Source of the DNA: Phycisphaerales bacterium
GTDB lineage: Bacteria > Planctomycetota > Phycisphaerae > Phycisphaerales > UBA1924
Assembly: GCA_947459215.1 (NCBI GenBank)
Contig: CANHCQ010000024.1
Location: 1-57,028 of the forward strand
Length of the DNA stretch: 57,028 bases
Direction: 5' to 3'
Shown here: in pieces, positions 25,483 through 34,167 of the stretch
How the letters are laid out: the number at the start of each line of letters is the position of its first letter
Numbering within the stretch: position 1 is the first letter of the stretch
The notes under the pieces: generated by a model
Told to the model about the DNA's origin: nothing
Databases searched by the model: none
The model's input: only the letters and a program-made list of their open reading frames with translations
Translations under genes and position numbers: made by a program

Positions 25483-27069
25483 TCACGCCAGCCACTGATC
25501 CTCAACCCTCATCCCCGGGCTCACCGTCGCGGCCTCGCCCCGCTCCAGCATCCCAGCGACCGGGTACGCGCAGTAGTCCAAGCTGAACGCCCCTGCCGGC
25601 CGGTGGTTGCCGCTGAAGCCCAGGCCGCCGAAGGGAAGCTTGCTCGACGCCCCCGCGGTGCCTGTGTTCACGTTCACGCAGCCCGCTCGGGCCTCGCCGA
25701 GGAAGCGCTCGATCGCCGCGGCATCCTTCGTAAAGATCGACGCGGCGAGGCCATATCGCGTTGCGTTCGCTTGTTCGATCGCGTCGTCGAGATTCTTCGC
25801 GATGCTGATCCGAAGCAGCGGGCCGAAGACTTCGACATCGGCGCCCGCGTAGCCCGGTGCATCCGAGGACACAAACCGGTCCACTTGCAGCACGCCCGGC
25901 GAGACGTAGTGACCCGGTCCGGACTCATCGCCCGTCGGAGCCGGGTTGTCCAACGCCGCGGCCTTCACCAGTGCCTGCGCCCCGGCGCGGAGGAACTGCT
26001 CCTGCGCCTGGAGGATCGCGTCCCGCGACGCTCGGCTGATCACCGGGCCCATGAACACCGGGTGTGTCGCGCTCGGGTCGCCGATGATCAGGTTGCTCGC
26101 GCTCTTGCAGATCGCGCGGATCACCCGCTCCGCGATCGCTTCGTGCACAATCACGCGCCGTGTGCACGTGCACCGCTGCCCGCTGGTGATAAAGGCGCAG
26201 CGCACGCACTCGATCACCGCCTGCTTGATGTCCGCGTCCGCGAGAATCACCGCCGCGTTGTTCCCGCCCATCTCGAGCGCGAGGATGCGCCCCGGATGAT
26301 CCAGGTTCGCCTGCATGATCGCCCGTCCGACCGGCCACGAGCCCGTGAACAGGATGCCATCCAGGTCCGCGTGCCCGACGAGCTTCTCGGCCACGTCCAC
26401 GCCGCCTTGCACCACATTCACCACGCCCGCGAACTCCGGCCCCGTCAGCCCCTCGGCAAGCAGCGCTTCCTGATACAGCTCGCCGAGCAACTGCCCCACG
26501 CCTGGCGTCTTGTCGCTGGGCTTCAACACAACCGTGTTGCCCATCGCAAGCGCAGGGATGATGTGCCCGTTGGGCAAGTGGGCGGGGAAGTTGAACGGGC
26601 CCACCACCGCCATCACGCCGTGGGGGCGGAACCAGGCCCGGCCTTTCCGCGTCGCTGCGAGATCGAGTTCGTAACCGGTCACGCGGCGCATCGCTCCCAG
26701 CTCGCCGCTGTCGAGCGTGATGTCAACCTTTGCCCCGAGCAACTGAGCCTCGGCCTTGCTGTCCCACTGCACCTTGCCGGTCTCGTCGCGGATCAGGTTC
26801 GTAATTGCATCGACCTTCGCGTCCGCGATCTGCTTGAACCGCTTGAGCACCGCAGCCCGCTTCTCATAGGGCAATCGCGACCACGCGGGCAGCGCCTTGC
26901 GAGCCGCAGCGATCGCGGCGTCGATGTGCGCAATATCGCCACGCCCGGACCAAACGACCGAGCCGGGCCGAGCGGGGTTGCGCGATTCGAGCGGCGTGCC
27001 GCCGCCGGGAACAACAAAGCGGCCCGCGATCAGGTCGCTGGGCGGGTTCGAGAGGGAAGCGTGCTTCAC
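25483..27069 (-). CDS. astD: N-succinylglutamate 5-semialdehyde dehydrogenase
   Basis: NAD-dependent aldehyde dehydrogenase, 528 residues, catalysing the fourth step of the arginine succinyltransferase pathway. Family features are GVMAVVGPFNFPAHLPNGHIIPAL, the Rossmann segment ILFTGSWPVGRAI, the general-base Glu in LALEMGGNN and the catalytic Cys in SGQRCTCTRR. The short IAGRFV start and SLSNPPSD lead match AstD rather than other ALDHs. The start is GTG 27069, overlapping the astA stop by GTGA, so the two are translationally coupled. The C-terminus ends at a convergent HIT gene. Confidence 0.93.
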   Translation of the reverse strand: MKHASLSNPPSDLIAGRFVVPGGGTPLESRNPARPGSVVWSGRGDIAHIDAAIAAARKALPAWSRLPYEKRAAVLKRFKQIADAKVDAITNLIRDETGKVQWDSKAEAQLLGAKVDITLDSGELGAMRRVTGYELDLAATRKGRAWFRPHGVMAVVGPFNFPAHLPNGHIIPALAMGNTVVLKPSDKTPGVGQLLGELYQEALLAEGLTGPEFAGVVNVVQGGVDVAEKLVGHADLDGILFTGSWPVGRAIMQANLDHPGRILALEMGGNNAAVILADADIKQAVIECVRCAFITSGQRCTCTRRVIVHEAIAERVIRAICKSASNLIIGDPSATHPVFMGPVISRASRDAILQAQEQFLRAGAQALVKAAALDNPAPTGDESGPGHYVSPGVLQVDRFVSSDAPGYAGADVEVFGPLLRISIAKNLDDAIEQANATRYGLAASIFTKDAAAIERFLGEARAGCVNVNTGTAGASSKLPFGGLGFSGNHRPAGAFSLDYCAYPVAGMLERGEAATVSPGMRVEDQWLA

Positions 27070-28292
27070 GCGCTGGCCGCCTTTGCTCGCTTGGTGGACT
27101 TGCCTGGCTTCGTGGACTTGCTCGACTTGGCGGACTTCTTGGAAGCCTGAGCCGCAACGACCGCGGGCGGCACATCGGGCGGTGCCACAAGCGTGTAGCC
27201 AGCGACCGCGCCGGCATGACCCTCGAGCGCCTCGAACTCGGCCTCGGCGAGGCGCACGGTGTTCTTCTCGATCGCGAAGTTCGTCTCCAGCGCGCGGAAC
27301 TCGCCCTCGGGGCTGAGCACACTGACGATGCCGTGCTTGTCAAGTTTGCCCGACTTGGCAGCAGGCATGGGCTCGCCGAGCTTGACGGCCTTGGTCGACT
27401 TCACGAGATCCACACCGTCGGTAGGGGCATCGAGGTGCGGGCCGCCATCGAATGGATCGATGAAGCCGCGATACTTGAAGCCCATGGATTCGAGCAGGCG
27501 TCGGGCCGGGATCGTCTCCTTGCTCACCACGCCGACCATGTTCTGAACCTCAAGCGGAAAGAGCGAGAAGTAGATTTCTTCACGCGGCAAGAGCTCGGGG
27601 ATGAACTTGCGGTTGTGCTGGCAGAAGCGGTCGGCTTCGGCGTACTTCACCGGAATGAACTTGCGCCCGAAGTGATCCCAGAACACGTTCTCGCCCTCGT
27701 TGCTGACCGGCGCCATCATCTCCGCAAGGATGCGATCCGCGAAGAAGCGGCGGTACATGCCGATGAAGTGAAAGCGGACGAACGAGAGAAAACGACCGGG
27801 GCGTTTCTCGTGCCCGCGGTACGACGGCTGGATGATGAGGCCGCCGACCTCGGTGGGGCCGGATTCGTCGCCGTAGAGCCGCCCGACCTTGTGCGTGCTG
27901 CTGTAGCTGAGTGGCTCGGATCGGAACTGCTTCTCGGTGATCTGCATCGACCAGTTGGGATTCCCCGGCCCGCCCTGGTGCGAGCGCACTTGGCTCGTGC
28001 CGATGACACCCTGCAGGTCGGTGTCGAGCATGGAGAACACAAAGAGGTCGGAGTCCTCGTCCATGCTGGCAAGCCCCTGCGTGCCAGAACGCTTGCGCTT
28101 CAACGCGGCCTTGGCGGTCGAGCTGGTAGCGCCGTCGCTCACGCCCGCGGCCTTGAGGAACGCCTTGTGGCTCTGCTCGATCTTGGCCGCGATGATCTGC
28201 TCGTTGGGGGGCAGGTTGATGAAGTAGACCATCTTCGCGAGCTTGAGCAGCGTCGCGTTGTCGGTGGGTTTGGCTTGGCGAACGACGAACAT
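27066..28292 (-). CDS. astA: arginine N-succinyltransferase with basic C-terminal tail
   Basis: Transfers succinyl from succinyl-CoA to the alpha-amine of arginine, committing it to catabolism. It has 408 residues from ATG 28292, with AAGGAAG about 10 bases upstream; residues 1-340 align by eye with the family (FVVRQAKPTDNATLLKLA, EVGGLIIQPSYRG, FWDHFGRKFIPVKYAEAD, PARRLLESMGF, FDGGPHLDAP). The last ~35 residues are Lys/Ser/Ala-rich and absent from usual AstA. The N-terminal third also has an insert rich in basic residues (AALKRKRSGTQG). The 196-base gap before it contains a GC hairpin (28337-28359) with no U-tract. Confidence 0.92.
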   Translation of the reverse strand: MFVVRQAKPTDNATLLKLAKMVYFINLPPNEQIIAAKIEQSHKAFLKAAGVSDGATSSTAKAALKRKRSGTQGLASMDEDSDLFVFSMLDTDLQGVIGTSQVRSHQGGPGNPNWSMQITEKQFRSEPLSYSSTHKVGRLYGDESGPTEVGGLIIQPSYRGHEKRPGRFLSFVRFHFIGMYRRFFADRILAEMMAPVSNEGENVFWDHFGRKFIPVKYAEADRFCQHNRKFIPELLPREEIYFSLFPLEVQNMVGVVSKETIPARRLLESMGFKYRGFIDPFDGGPHLDAPTDGVDLVKSTKAVKLGEPMPAAKSGKLDKHGIVSVLSPEGEFRALETNFAIEKNTVRLAEAEFEALEGHAGAVAGYTLVAPPDVPPAVVAAQASKKSAKSSKSTKPGKSTKRAKAASA

Positions 28293-28488
28293 GGGCCGCC
28301 CTTCCTTGGGGGTTCGGGAACGGATTGGGGGACGGTCCGGGGCCGTGAAACAGCCCCGGGAGGCCATGGTATATCGACCCTTTTTCGAGGTCCGGTGAAA
28401 GCGTTGGTCGCACCCAAAGCCATTGGCTTCAAGGGTTTGGATCAGCGACGAAACCTGAGTCCAGAAAACGGAGCGTCGCTCACCCGTT

Positions 28489-29976
28489 TCACGCCGGAAC
28501 CGCCGCGAACGCCTTCTCCAGGCACGCAAACACCCGCGGCCAATCCGACAGCTTCATCACGCCCATCGGCGGCAGCATCCGGAGGTGATACGGCCCGTGC
28601 CCGCAGTAGAACAGCACCACGCCGTGCTCAAAAGCCGTCTTGCAGAACGCGGCGACCTTTTCCTTCTTGCCGCCAAACGGCGTGAACCGCATCATGCCGC
28701 CGACGCCGCCGACGAGGTGATCCCCGCCGCCGCCCAACGACTCGACGGGCGTGAAGTGAGCCGGGAACTTGGCCATCAGCTTCGCCATCTCGGCCCGGAA
28801 CGCGGCCTGGTGCTGGGCGATCATCCCGTTCTCGCCGTAGTAGTTCCCGTCACGCAGCCGCTCGACGATCTTCTTGCCCACACGGAACGAGACACCCTCG
28901 CCGGTGAACGTGCCGCTGAGCAGACCCGGCTTGGGGTTGTACTCCTCGGTGAACATCGTGACGCACGCCTGGGTCAGCTTGCCGGCGCAGAACACATCGA
29001 CGTATTCGCCCAGGTTGAAGTGCTGATACGCGAACATCTGATTGGTGCGGCCAAAGGTCTGCACCTCGTCGTCCCAGATCGCGATCTTGTGGGCCTTGCA
29101 GACGTCCATCAGGGCCTTGAAGTAGTCGCGGTCACCGACGTTGAACCCGCCCTCGCCCTGGCACAACTCGAAGATGAAGCACGCGTGCTGGCCCGGATAC
29201 CGATGGATGTACTGCATCAGGTGATCGACGCACATGTCGATGAACCGCTTCTTGCCCATACGCCCCGCAGCCACAGCATCCCAGAAGGGCATGTAGTCCA
29301 CGAGCGTCGAGAGCGGGATGCCCTGGCGGTAGTCCGCGGTGTCGCCGATCTGGGCCATCGTCACGGTGCGGCCCATGAAGCAGTCCTTAAACGCGATCAC
29401 CCGCGTGCCGCCCGGGGCGGCCTTCTGATAGCAGACCTTCACCGCGTTCTCGTTCGCCATCGCGCCCGCCGTCGAGACGTACGCGTACTTGAGCCGGCTG
29501 CTCTTGCGGGCCTCGGCGCAGATCACCTCGGCGAACTCGTACGCCTCCATGTTGGACTGGAGGTTGCCGTGCTTGAGCGTGTCATCGAGTGAGCCGAGGA
29601 GCGACTCACGGATGAGCTCAGGCTCGCTGTGCCCGAAATAGTGGACGCCGATGCCGCAGATCATGTCCCACTTCACACTGCCGTCGGAGAGCTCGACCAG
29701 TGCCCCGTTTCCGATTCCCGACCCGATGTAGGGATAGAGCAGCCCGCGCCCACGGACGTCCGCCGCGCGGGCCATCAGAGCGTCGTACGAAACCTTGAGC
29801 GCCGGATCGGCCGCACGCACGTCGGTCACCAGCGCGCTCTTGGCCTGCGCCTCCTTGACGATCGTGTCGATCGCGGCGAGCACCGCCGGGCTGGTCTTGA
29901 GCTGCACGCCGACGGTGCCGGCGGGGCGGATCGAGGGTGAGGGCGAGGGCGAAACGGAAACTGCGGCCTGTGTCAT
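28489..29976 (-). CDS. class-III aminotransferase, probable succinylornithine/acetylornithine transaminase
   Basis: PLP enzyme of the ornithine aminotransferase group, 495 residues. Seen are YIGSGIGNGALVELSDG (the usual glycine-rich dimer region), YVSTAGAMANENAVKVC (phosphate-binding Gly-Ala turn), IFELCQGEGGFN, the cofactor Asp in WDDEVQTFGR and the Schiff-base Lys in FCAGKLTQ. The start is ATG 29976, since GGAG lies 6 bases upstream; the TTG 12 bases earlier overlaps that site. An N-terminal extension of ~30 residues is Ser/Pro-rich. Directly upstream of astA on the same strand, it probably performs the AstC step, but it is a distant member and argD function is possible. Confidence 0.85.
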   Translation of the reverse strand: MTQAAVSVSPSPSPSIRPAGTVGVQLKTSPAVLAAIDTIVKEAQAKSALVTDVRAADPALKVSYDALMARAADVRGRGLLYPYIGSGIGNGALVELSDGSVKWDMICGIGVHYFGHSEPELIRESLLGSLDDTLKHGNLQSNMEAYEFAEVICAEARKSSRLKYAYVSTAGAMANENAVKVCYQKAAPGGTRVIAFKDCFMGRTVTMAQIGDTADYRQGIPLSTLVDYMPFWDAVAAGRMGKKRFIDMCVDHLMQYIHRYPGQHACFIFELCQGEGGFNVGDRDYFKALMDVCKAHKIAIWDDEVQTFGRTNQMFAYQHFNLGEYVDVFCAGKLTQACVTMFTEEYNPKPGLLSGTFTGEGVSFRVGKKIVERLRDGNYYGENGMIAQHQAAFRAEMAKLMAKFPAHFTPVESLGGGGDHLVGGVGGMMRFTPFGGKKEKVAAFCKTAFEHGVVLFYCGHGPYHLRMLPPMGVMKLSDWPRVFACLEKAFAAVPA

Positions 29977-30083
29977 GATCATCTCCAAACGGACCGCACG
30001 CGGGTGGGTGGGGCGTGGGGCGTCACCGATTATCGACCAACCAGCCGTCGCGATCTCGGCAATCGCGGGGGGCAGAACGGCAT

Positions 30084-30199
30084 TTCACCGGGGAGGACGC
30101 GGAGGACGCCGAGAAGAGAGAAGGAGGAGTATCGCTCGACGCCGAACCCAGAATTCCGCCTTGCTATCGCTCCGCGTTCTCTGCGTCCTCCGCAGTGAA
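30084..30199. repeat. imperfect long inverted repeat with 9-bp phase
   Basis: A left arm (30084-30110) with TTCACCGGGGAGGACGC and GGAGGACGC is matched in reverse complement by a right arm (30173-30199) reading ...GCGTCCTCCGCAGTGAA, about 22 of 27 positions. Each arm is itself built of nine-base units (AGGACGCGG-like; CTCCGCGTT-like). It lies in the gap between the M20 gene and the aminotransferase gene. Confidence 0.7.
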
Positions 30200-30263
30200 T
30201 TGCCTTTGCATTGTTCGTTGCATCTCCACCCCACGCCATCGCGTGGCTTTCATTTTGATGCCG

Positions 30264-31481
30264 TCAAGCCGAGAAACCGTTGCGGCAGAGCCTGGCGATC
30301 AGAATCGCCAGCAGCTGGCACCGCTCCACCAGGCTCGCCAGTTCGATCCACTCCGTCGGCGTGTGCAGCCCGCCGCCCCGAACGCCCAGCGTGTCGATCG
30401 TCGGCAATCCCGCGTCCTGCAGGTTGTTGCCCTCGCACACACCCCCCGTCTTGCTGAACGGCAGCCGCTGTCCGAGGTCCTCCGCCGCCGCCCGCGCCAA
30501 CCCCGCCAAAGCCATCACCTTCGGCGTCCCCGGCTTCGCCGGACGATTCAGCGTCGACGACAGCGCGAGCGACGCCCCGGGCGGCACCGGCACGCCTCCG
30601 ACGATGGATTCGATCTCCGCCATCGCCCGCCGCCCCACCTCCGGCGTGCTGCAACGAATGTTTCCGAACGCCCGCGCTCTTTCGGGAACAACGTTGGTCG
30701 CCGTCCCGCCCTCGATCACCCCGACGTTCACGATTAATCCGTCGTCGGGCCGGGCCAGAGCCTGAATCGGCTCCACCGTCCGCGCCACCGCCGCGATCGC
30801 GTTCACGCCGCTCTTGAAGTCCCTCCCCACGTGCGCGGCCTTGCCCACCGCCTCGATCATGAACTGCCCGCTCCCCGGCCGCTCCACCACCAACCCGCCC
30901 TCGGGCGTCGCCGGTTCAAGCGCCAAGCCCACGTCGTGCCGCGCCGCCTCTTCGCGCAGCGTCGCATCCGCCGCGAACGACCCGGTCTCCTCATCCGTCG
31001 AAAGCACAAACGACCACGACGCGTCCACCCCGAGTTCCTGCAACGCCTCCAGCGCGTGCACCGCGATCACCAATCCGCCCTTCATGTCCACGCAGCCCGG
31101 ACCCGTCGCCGTCTTACCGTCCGGCGCGATGTTCAGCGACCGGAACTCCGAATCCGGCTCGTGCACCGTGTCCACATGCCCCGACACCAGCACGCGGCAC
31201 TTGCTCTTGATGTTCGGCCTCGAGCACACCACGACCTTCCGAGGCGTCCTCGCCGCCGCATCCGGGCTCAGCCACGCGGGCGGATTCGGCCCCACCACCG
31301 AGCGCGTCGCTGCGCCAAGCGCTGCCAGCCGCTCGACCAGAAGCCGCACCGACTCCTCCATCGCCGGAGCCCGTGACCCGCCCGTCGGCAGGTTCACCTG
31401 CGTGCGCAGATCGGCCAGGAGCGATTCCCGCCGCGCCGCGATCGCATCACTCAGCCGTTTGTCCACAGCATCCAGTGGCAT
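30264..31481 (-). CDS. M20-family metallohydrolase (glutamate carboxypeptidase/ArgE-DapE type)
   Basis: Zinc-dependent hydrolase of N-acyl amino acids, 405 residues; ATG 31481 is preceded by GGAGGAACGG. Metal and catalytic residues are visible in order: GHVDTV, GCVDMKGG, TDEETGS (adjacent Glu pair), LEPATPEGG, then the dimerisation domain starting AAHVGRDF, and the late His in GGLHTPTEW. The layout is that of the carboxypeptidase G2 subgroup, which releases glutamate from N-acyl groups. Since it lies upstream of aminotransferase-astA-astD and no astE is visible, it could hydrolyse N-succinylglutamate. The substrate is not proven by sequence. Confidence 0.88.
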   Translation of the reverse strand: MPLDAVDKRLSDAIAARRESLLADLRTQVNLPTGGSRAPAMEESVRLLVERLAALGAATRSVVGPNPPAWLSPDAAARTPRKVVVCSRPNIKSKCRVLVSGHVDTVHEPDSEFRSLNIAPDGKTATGPGCVDMKGGLVIAVHALEALQELGVDASWSFVLSTDEETGSFAADATLREEAARHDVGLALEPATPEGGLVVERPGSGQFMIEAVGKAAHVGRDFKSGVNAIAAVARTVEPIQALARPDDGLIVNVGVIEGGTATNVVPERARAFGNIRCSTPEVGRRAMAEIESIVGGVPVPPGASLALSSTLNRPAKPGTPKVMALAGLARAAAEDLGQRLPFSKTGGVCEGNNLQDAGLPTIDTLGVRGGGLHTPTEWIELASLVERCQLLAILIARLCRNGFSA

Positions 31482-31753
31482 CCGTTCCTCCGATCGTGCA
31501 GAGCGTATCAGACGTGGCGTCCTGACGAACCGAGCGAAGCCACCCGGTCAGGATTCGCTCAGGCGTCGAAAAGCGAGCCGGGGCGTCCTCGCCCCGTGCG
31601 GCGGCGTGGACAAGTCGCCTTTGGGTCCCGTACCCGGTGAAGACGAGTTCGCCGATGCATGCGTCGCCCTCCGTCTCGGTGCCAGGGCGAGGACGCCCCG
31701 GCTCGCTGCTGCGTGATTTCGTAGATCCCACCTTCCAGCGACTGACGCCTCAC
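31482..31753. other. 272-base gap with a 23-bp perfect inverted repeat
   Basis: No convincing gene. The interval between the M48 and M20 genes is dominated by a perfect inverted repeat (31572-31594 with 31685-31707) around 90 bases. Small frames here read through the repeat and look non-genic. Confidence 0.6.
31572..31707. repeat. 23-bp perfect inverted repeat, REP-like
   Basis: The left arm AGCGAGCCGGGGCGTCCTCG... (31572-31594) is the exact reverse complement of 31685-31707. The spacing of 90 bases is too long for a terminator and there is no U-tract. It resembles an intergenic palindromic element rather than a regulatory hairpin. Confidence 0.8.
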
Positions 31754-33184
31754 TCACGCCGGCAGCACGCCAATGACCACGATCAGCCCCACCGCCAAGA
31801 ACACGCCTAGCACTGTCGCCCATTTGATCCACCGCACCGCCCGGTCAATCGGCAGCGATTCGAGCGGCATGCCCACAAGCGACTCCAAATGCTCCTGCCG
31901 CCACGCAGTCGTCCCGTGCCGCCACGTGAACCGATGCCGCGGCACACCGTTCAGCTCCGAGACCGCCCCCAGCGCCGCGTTCATCGCCGCCACGCTCTCG
32001 GCCGTCACCGCATCCGACTCGACCGCCGCGGACACGCCACCATCCTCCGTCACCACGGGCTCGGGATGCCGGCTCAGATCCGCCACCGCAAACGCGTCTG
32101 CCTGCAACTCAAACCGCCGGCTCACAAACCCCAGTGTTAACACCGCCCCCAGCACCGACGATGCCACGCCGACGAGCGACCACTCCATCGTCTGCGGCAG
32201 CTCGAGAGCCCGCGCCAACACCTCAAATGCCATCGCAAAGAGCAACGCCGCCGTCATCATCGAACCCAGCAACCACGGCAGGTGCCTCAGCCGCCCGTGC
32301 CCCGCCTCGTGAGCCGCCACCGCCTCCACCTGCCGCACCGGCAGCAACTGCAGAAGCGCATCCGTGAACAACACGTACCGCGCCATCGGCACCACACCCA
32401 TCAACGCCCCGTTCAAGATCCCGCTCGACGTCTGCCACACCAGCACATTCCGCGCGCTCACCCGGTTCCGCGCCAGCACCCGCTCCACCCGATCGCGCAG
32501 CTCCCCACCCTCCAGCGGCACCGTGTCCCACACAAACCGCAGCAGCCACGGCGAGAACGCCAGCACCGCAAAGACACCTGCGACCTGCCAGCCCAGTTCC
32601 ATCCAACCCGCCACCTCGCCCGTGAGCCCCAGCCCGCGCACCCCGATTCGCCCGCACTCCATCCACACCCGCAGCAACACCAGCGGCACGAGCGCCAGCA
32701 AGATCGCATGCCGCACATGCTCCCACACCAGTTGCCACCGCGTCATCGCCCGCCCGATCGGCCGCCCTTCGTGCAGGAACCGAAACAGCACCGCCTCTCG
32801 CAACCGCTTCTGGATCGGCGCATAGCCCGCAAACAAAAAGACCAGCGCCACCAGCGCCGGCCCAGCCACAACCAGGTCATCGATCACGGGCACGCCGCCC
32901 ACCGCCGTCCGCGCCCACTCCGTCCACCCCAGCACAAACACGCCGTACGCGTGCATCCCCACCACCGCTGACCGCGACACCGACAGCAGCCGCTCCGCGC
33001 GCACGATGTGCCGCGTCCGGCCGGTCTTCTCCAGCTGCGACTGAAGCACCGCAAACAGCGCCCACGACACCGCGACCAGCGTTCCCATCAACGCCAGAAA
33101 GAACCACGGCCGCGGCGCCTGCTCGCCAACCATCGGCCCCAGCGACCCGATCAGAAAGATGAAGATGACCAGTCCGGTCGCCAC
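31754..33184 (-). CDS. M48-family integral-membrane zinc metalloprotease
   Basis: 476 residues from a GTG at 33184; the longer frame upstream runs into a G-rich repeat and is unlikely. Several membrane helices are visible, at the start (LVIFIFLIGSLGPMV, WFFLALMGTLVAVSWALFAVL) and in the middle (VRHAILLALVPLVLL, VAGVFAVLAFSPWLL). The zinc site is HEAGH in VAAHEAGHGRLRH, preceded by an ARYVLFTDALLQLL segment typical of M48; the third ligand Glu is likely in RRFELQADAFA. A last helix ends the protein. It probably cleaves membrane proteins, like HtpX or Ste24. It is the last gene of a minus-strand run. Confidence 0.88.
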   Translation of the reverse strand: MATGLVIFIFLIGSLGPMVGEQAPRPWFFLALMGTLVAVSWALFAVLQSQLEKTGRTRHIVRAERLLSVSRSAVVGMHAYGVFVLGWTEWARTAVGGVPVIDDLVVAGPALVALVFLFAGYAPIQKRLREAVLFRFLHEGRPIGRAMTRWQLVWEHVRHAILLALVPLVLLRVWMECGRIGVRGLGLTGEVAGWMELGWQVAGVFAVLAFSPWLLRFVWDTVPLEGGELRDRVERVLARNRVSARNVLVWQTSSGILNGALMGVVPMARYVLFTDALLQLLPVRQVEAVAAHEAGHGRLRHLPWLLGSMMTAALLFAMAFEVLARALELPQTMEWSLVGVASSVLGAVLTLGFVSRRFELQADAFAVADLSRHPEPVVTEDGGVSAAVESDAVTAESVAAMNAALGAVSELNGVPRHRFTWRHGTTAWRQEHLESLVGMPLESLPIDRAVRWIKWATVLGVFLAVGLIVVIGVLPA

Positions 33185-33211
33185 AACAGTCTCAACATCC
33201 TGTGTCGTCCC

Positions 33212-33250
33212 GCTCCCCCTGCCAGCGGAAAGGGGTCGGGGAGGGGGATC
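33212..33250. repeat. G/C-tract repeat between BtpA and M48 genes
   Basis: CTCCCCCTGCC is followed by GGAAAGGGGTCGGGGAGGGGGAT, an imperfect palindrome of C-runs and G-runs. It resembles the other REP-like elements of the window (36916-36976 and 55814-55834). Confidence 0.5.
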
Positions 33251-33291
33251 TGCTTCTCTCGAAATCCCGATCAACGATCGCGCCCGCGACG

Positions 33292-34149
33292 TTACCCCCG
33301 ACCCGCCTTCGCAACCGCGCGGCATCGCTTCGGATCGATCGCATTCGACCACACGCCGCCCTTCTTGATCGACGACCCCACGATCAACGCATCCGCGTGC
33401 GCCCACAGCTCCGGCACCTGCTCGGGCGTGACCCCCGAGCCGACCCAGACGGGCACCTTGACCGCGCCGCGAGCCTCCGCAATGTCGTCCGGGTCCGTCG
33501 CTTCGCCGGTGAACTGACCAGTCACAATGACGCCGTCGGCCCCGAAGTACTCCGCCGTGTGGGCCGCATCGCCCAGAGAAATATCACTCGTAATCGCATG
33601 CGAGGCGTGCTTCTTCTTGATGTCACACACGATCGAGATCTTCTCCGCCCCAATCTCGCGCCGATACCGCAGCAGCGGCCCCGCCGCCCCGCGTTCCAGC
33701 AATCCTTCATCCGCGACGTGCGCATACACAAAGTTCTCGCACCGGATGAAATCCGCCCCCGCCGTCAGCGCGATCGATAGCGACTCACGCTCGCCGCACG
33801 ACAGCACCTGCACGCCCAGCGGCGTCGCCCCGATCGCCTCCTTCACCGCCAGCGCCACCCGCGTCATCGCCGCCACCGTCACCGGGGCGTGCGGCGGCTG
33901 CACGTACGGCCGGTCGTGCATGTTCTCGATCATCACCGCGTCGAAGCCCGCATCCACCAGCACCTTCGCCTCGCTCACCGCGGTCTTCTCCACCGTGTCC
34001 AGCCACGCTCTCATGTCCCCCTTCGGCGCGAACGGCGTCCCCGGCAGCGCCCGCACGTGCACCATCCCGATCAGCGACCGCTGCGGCAGCCTCGCTATTC
34101 CGTGTGCACTCGACCTTGCCAAAGCACCACCGTTCGCCCGCTTCGCCAT
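33292..34149 (-). CDS. BtpA/SgcQ-family TIM-barrel protein
   Basis: 285 residues; ATG 34149 has GGGAGA upstream. The family is recognised from LIGMVHVRALPGTP near the start, the Asp/Asn in GFDAVMIENMHDRPY, PLGVQVL, FIRCENFVYAHVADEGL, ISIVCDIKKKHASHAIT and the C-terminal VWVGSGVTPEQV. BtpA helps photosystem I biogenesis in cyanobacteria, but most bacterial members have unknown activity and probably bind a phosphorylated substrate in a barrel. It lies 18 bases after the upstream membrane-protein gene and is likely co-transcribed with it. Confidence 0.9.
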   Translation of the reverse strand: MAKRANGGALARSSAHGIARLPQRSLIGMVHVRALPGTPFAPKGDMRAWLDTVEKTAVSEAKVLVDAGFDAVMIENMHDRPYVQPPHAPVTVAAMTRVALAVKEAIGATPLGVQVLSCGERESLSIALTAGADFIRCENFVYAHVADEGLLERGAAGPLLRYRREIGAEKISIVCDIKKKHASHAITSDISLGDAAHTAEYFGADGVIVTGQFTGEATDPDDIAEARGAVKVPVWVGSGVTPEQVPELWAHADALIVGSSIKKGGVWSNAIDPKRCRAVAKAGRG

Positions 34150-34167
34150 CCGCGTCTCCCTTCGTCC

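Noticed and set aside
25603..27150. 515-codon plus-strand frame over astD
   Set aside because: It is a shadow of the clear aldehyde dehydrogenase gene, with Arg/His-rich content typical of antisense frames in GC-rich DNA.
28337..28359. GC hairpin between the aminotransferase and astA genes as a terminator
   Set aside because: The 7-bp stem is followed by no U-tract in the direction of transcription, so it is not an intrinsic terminator; a leader hairpin is possible.
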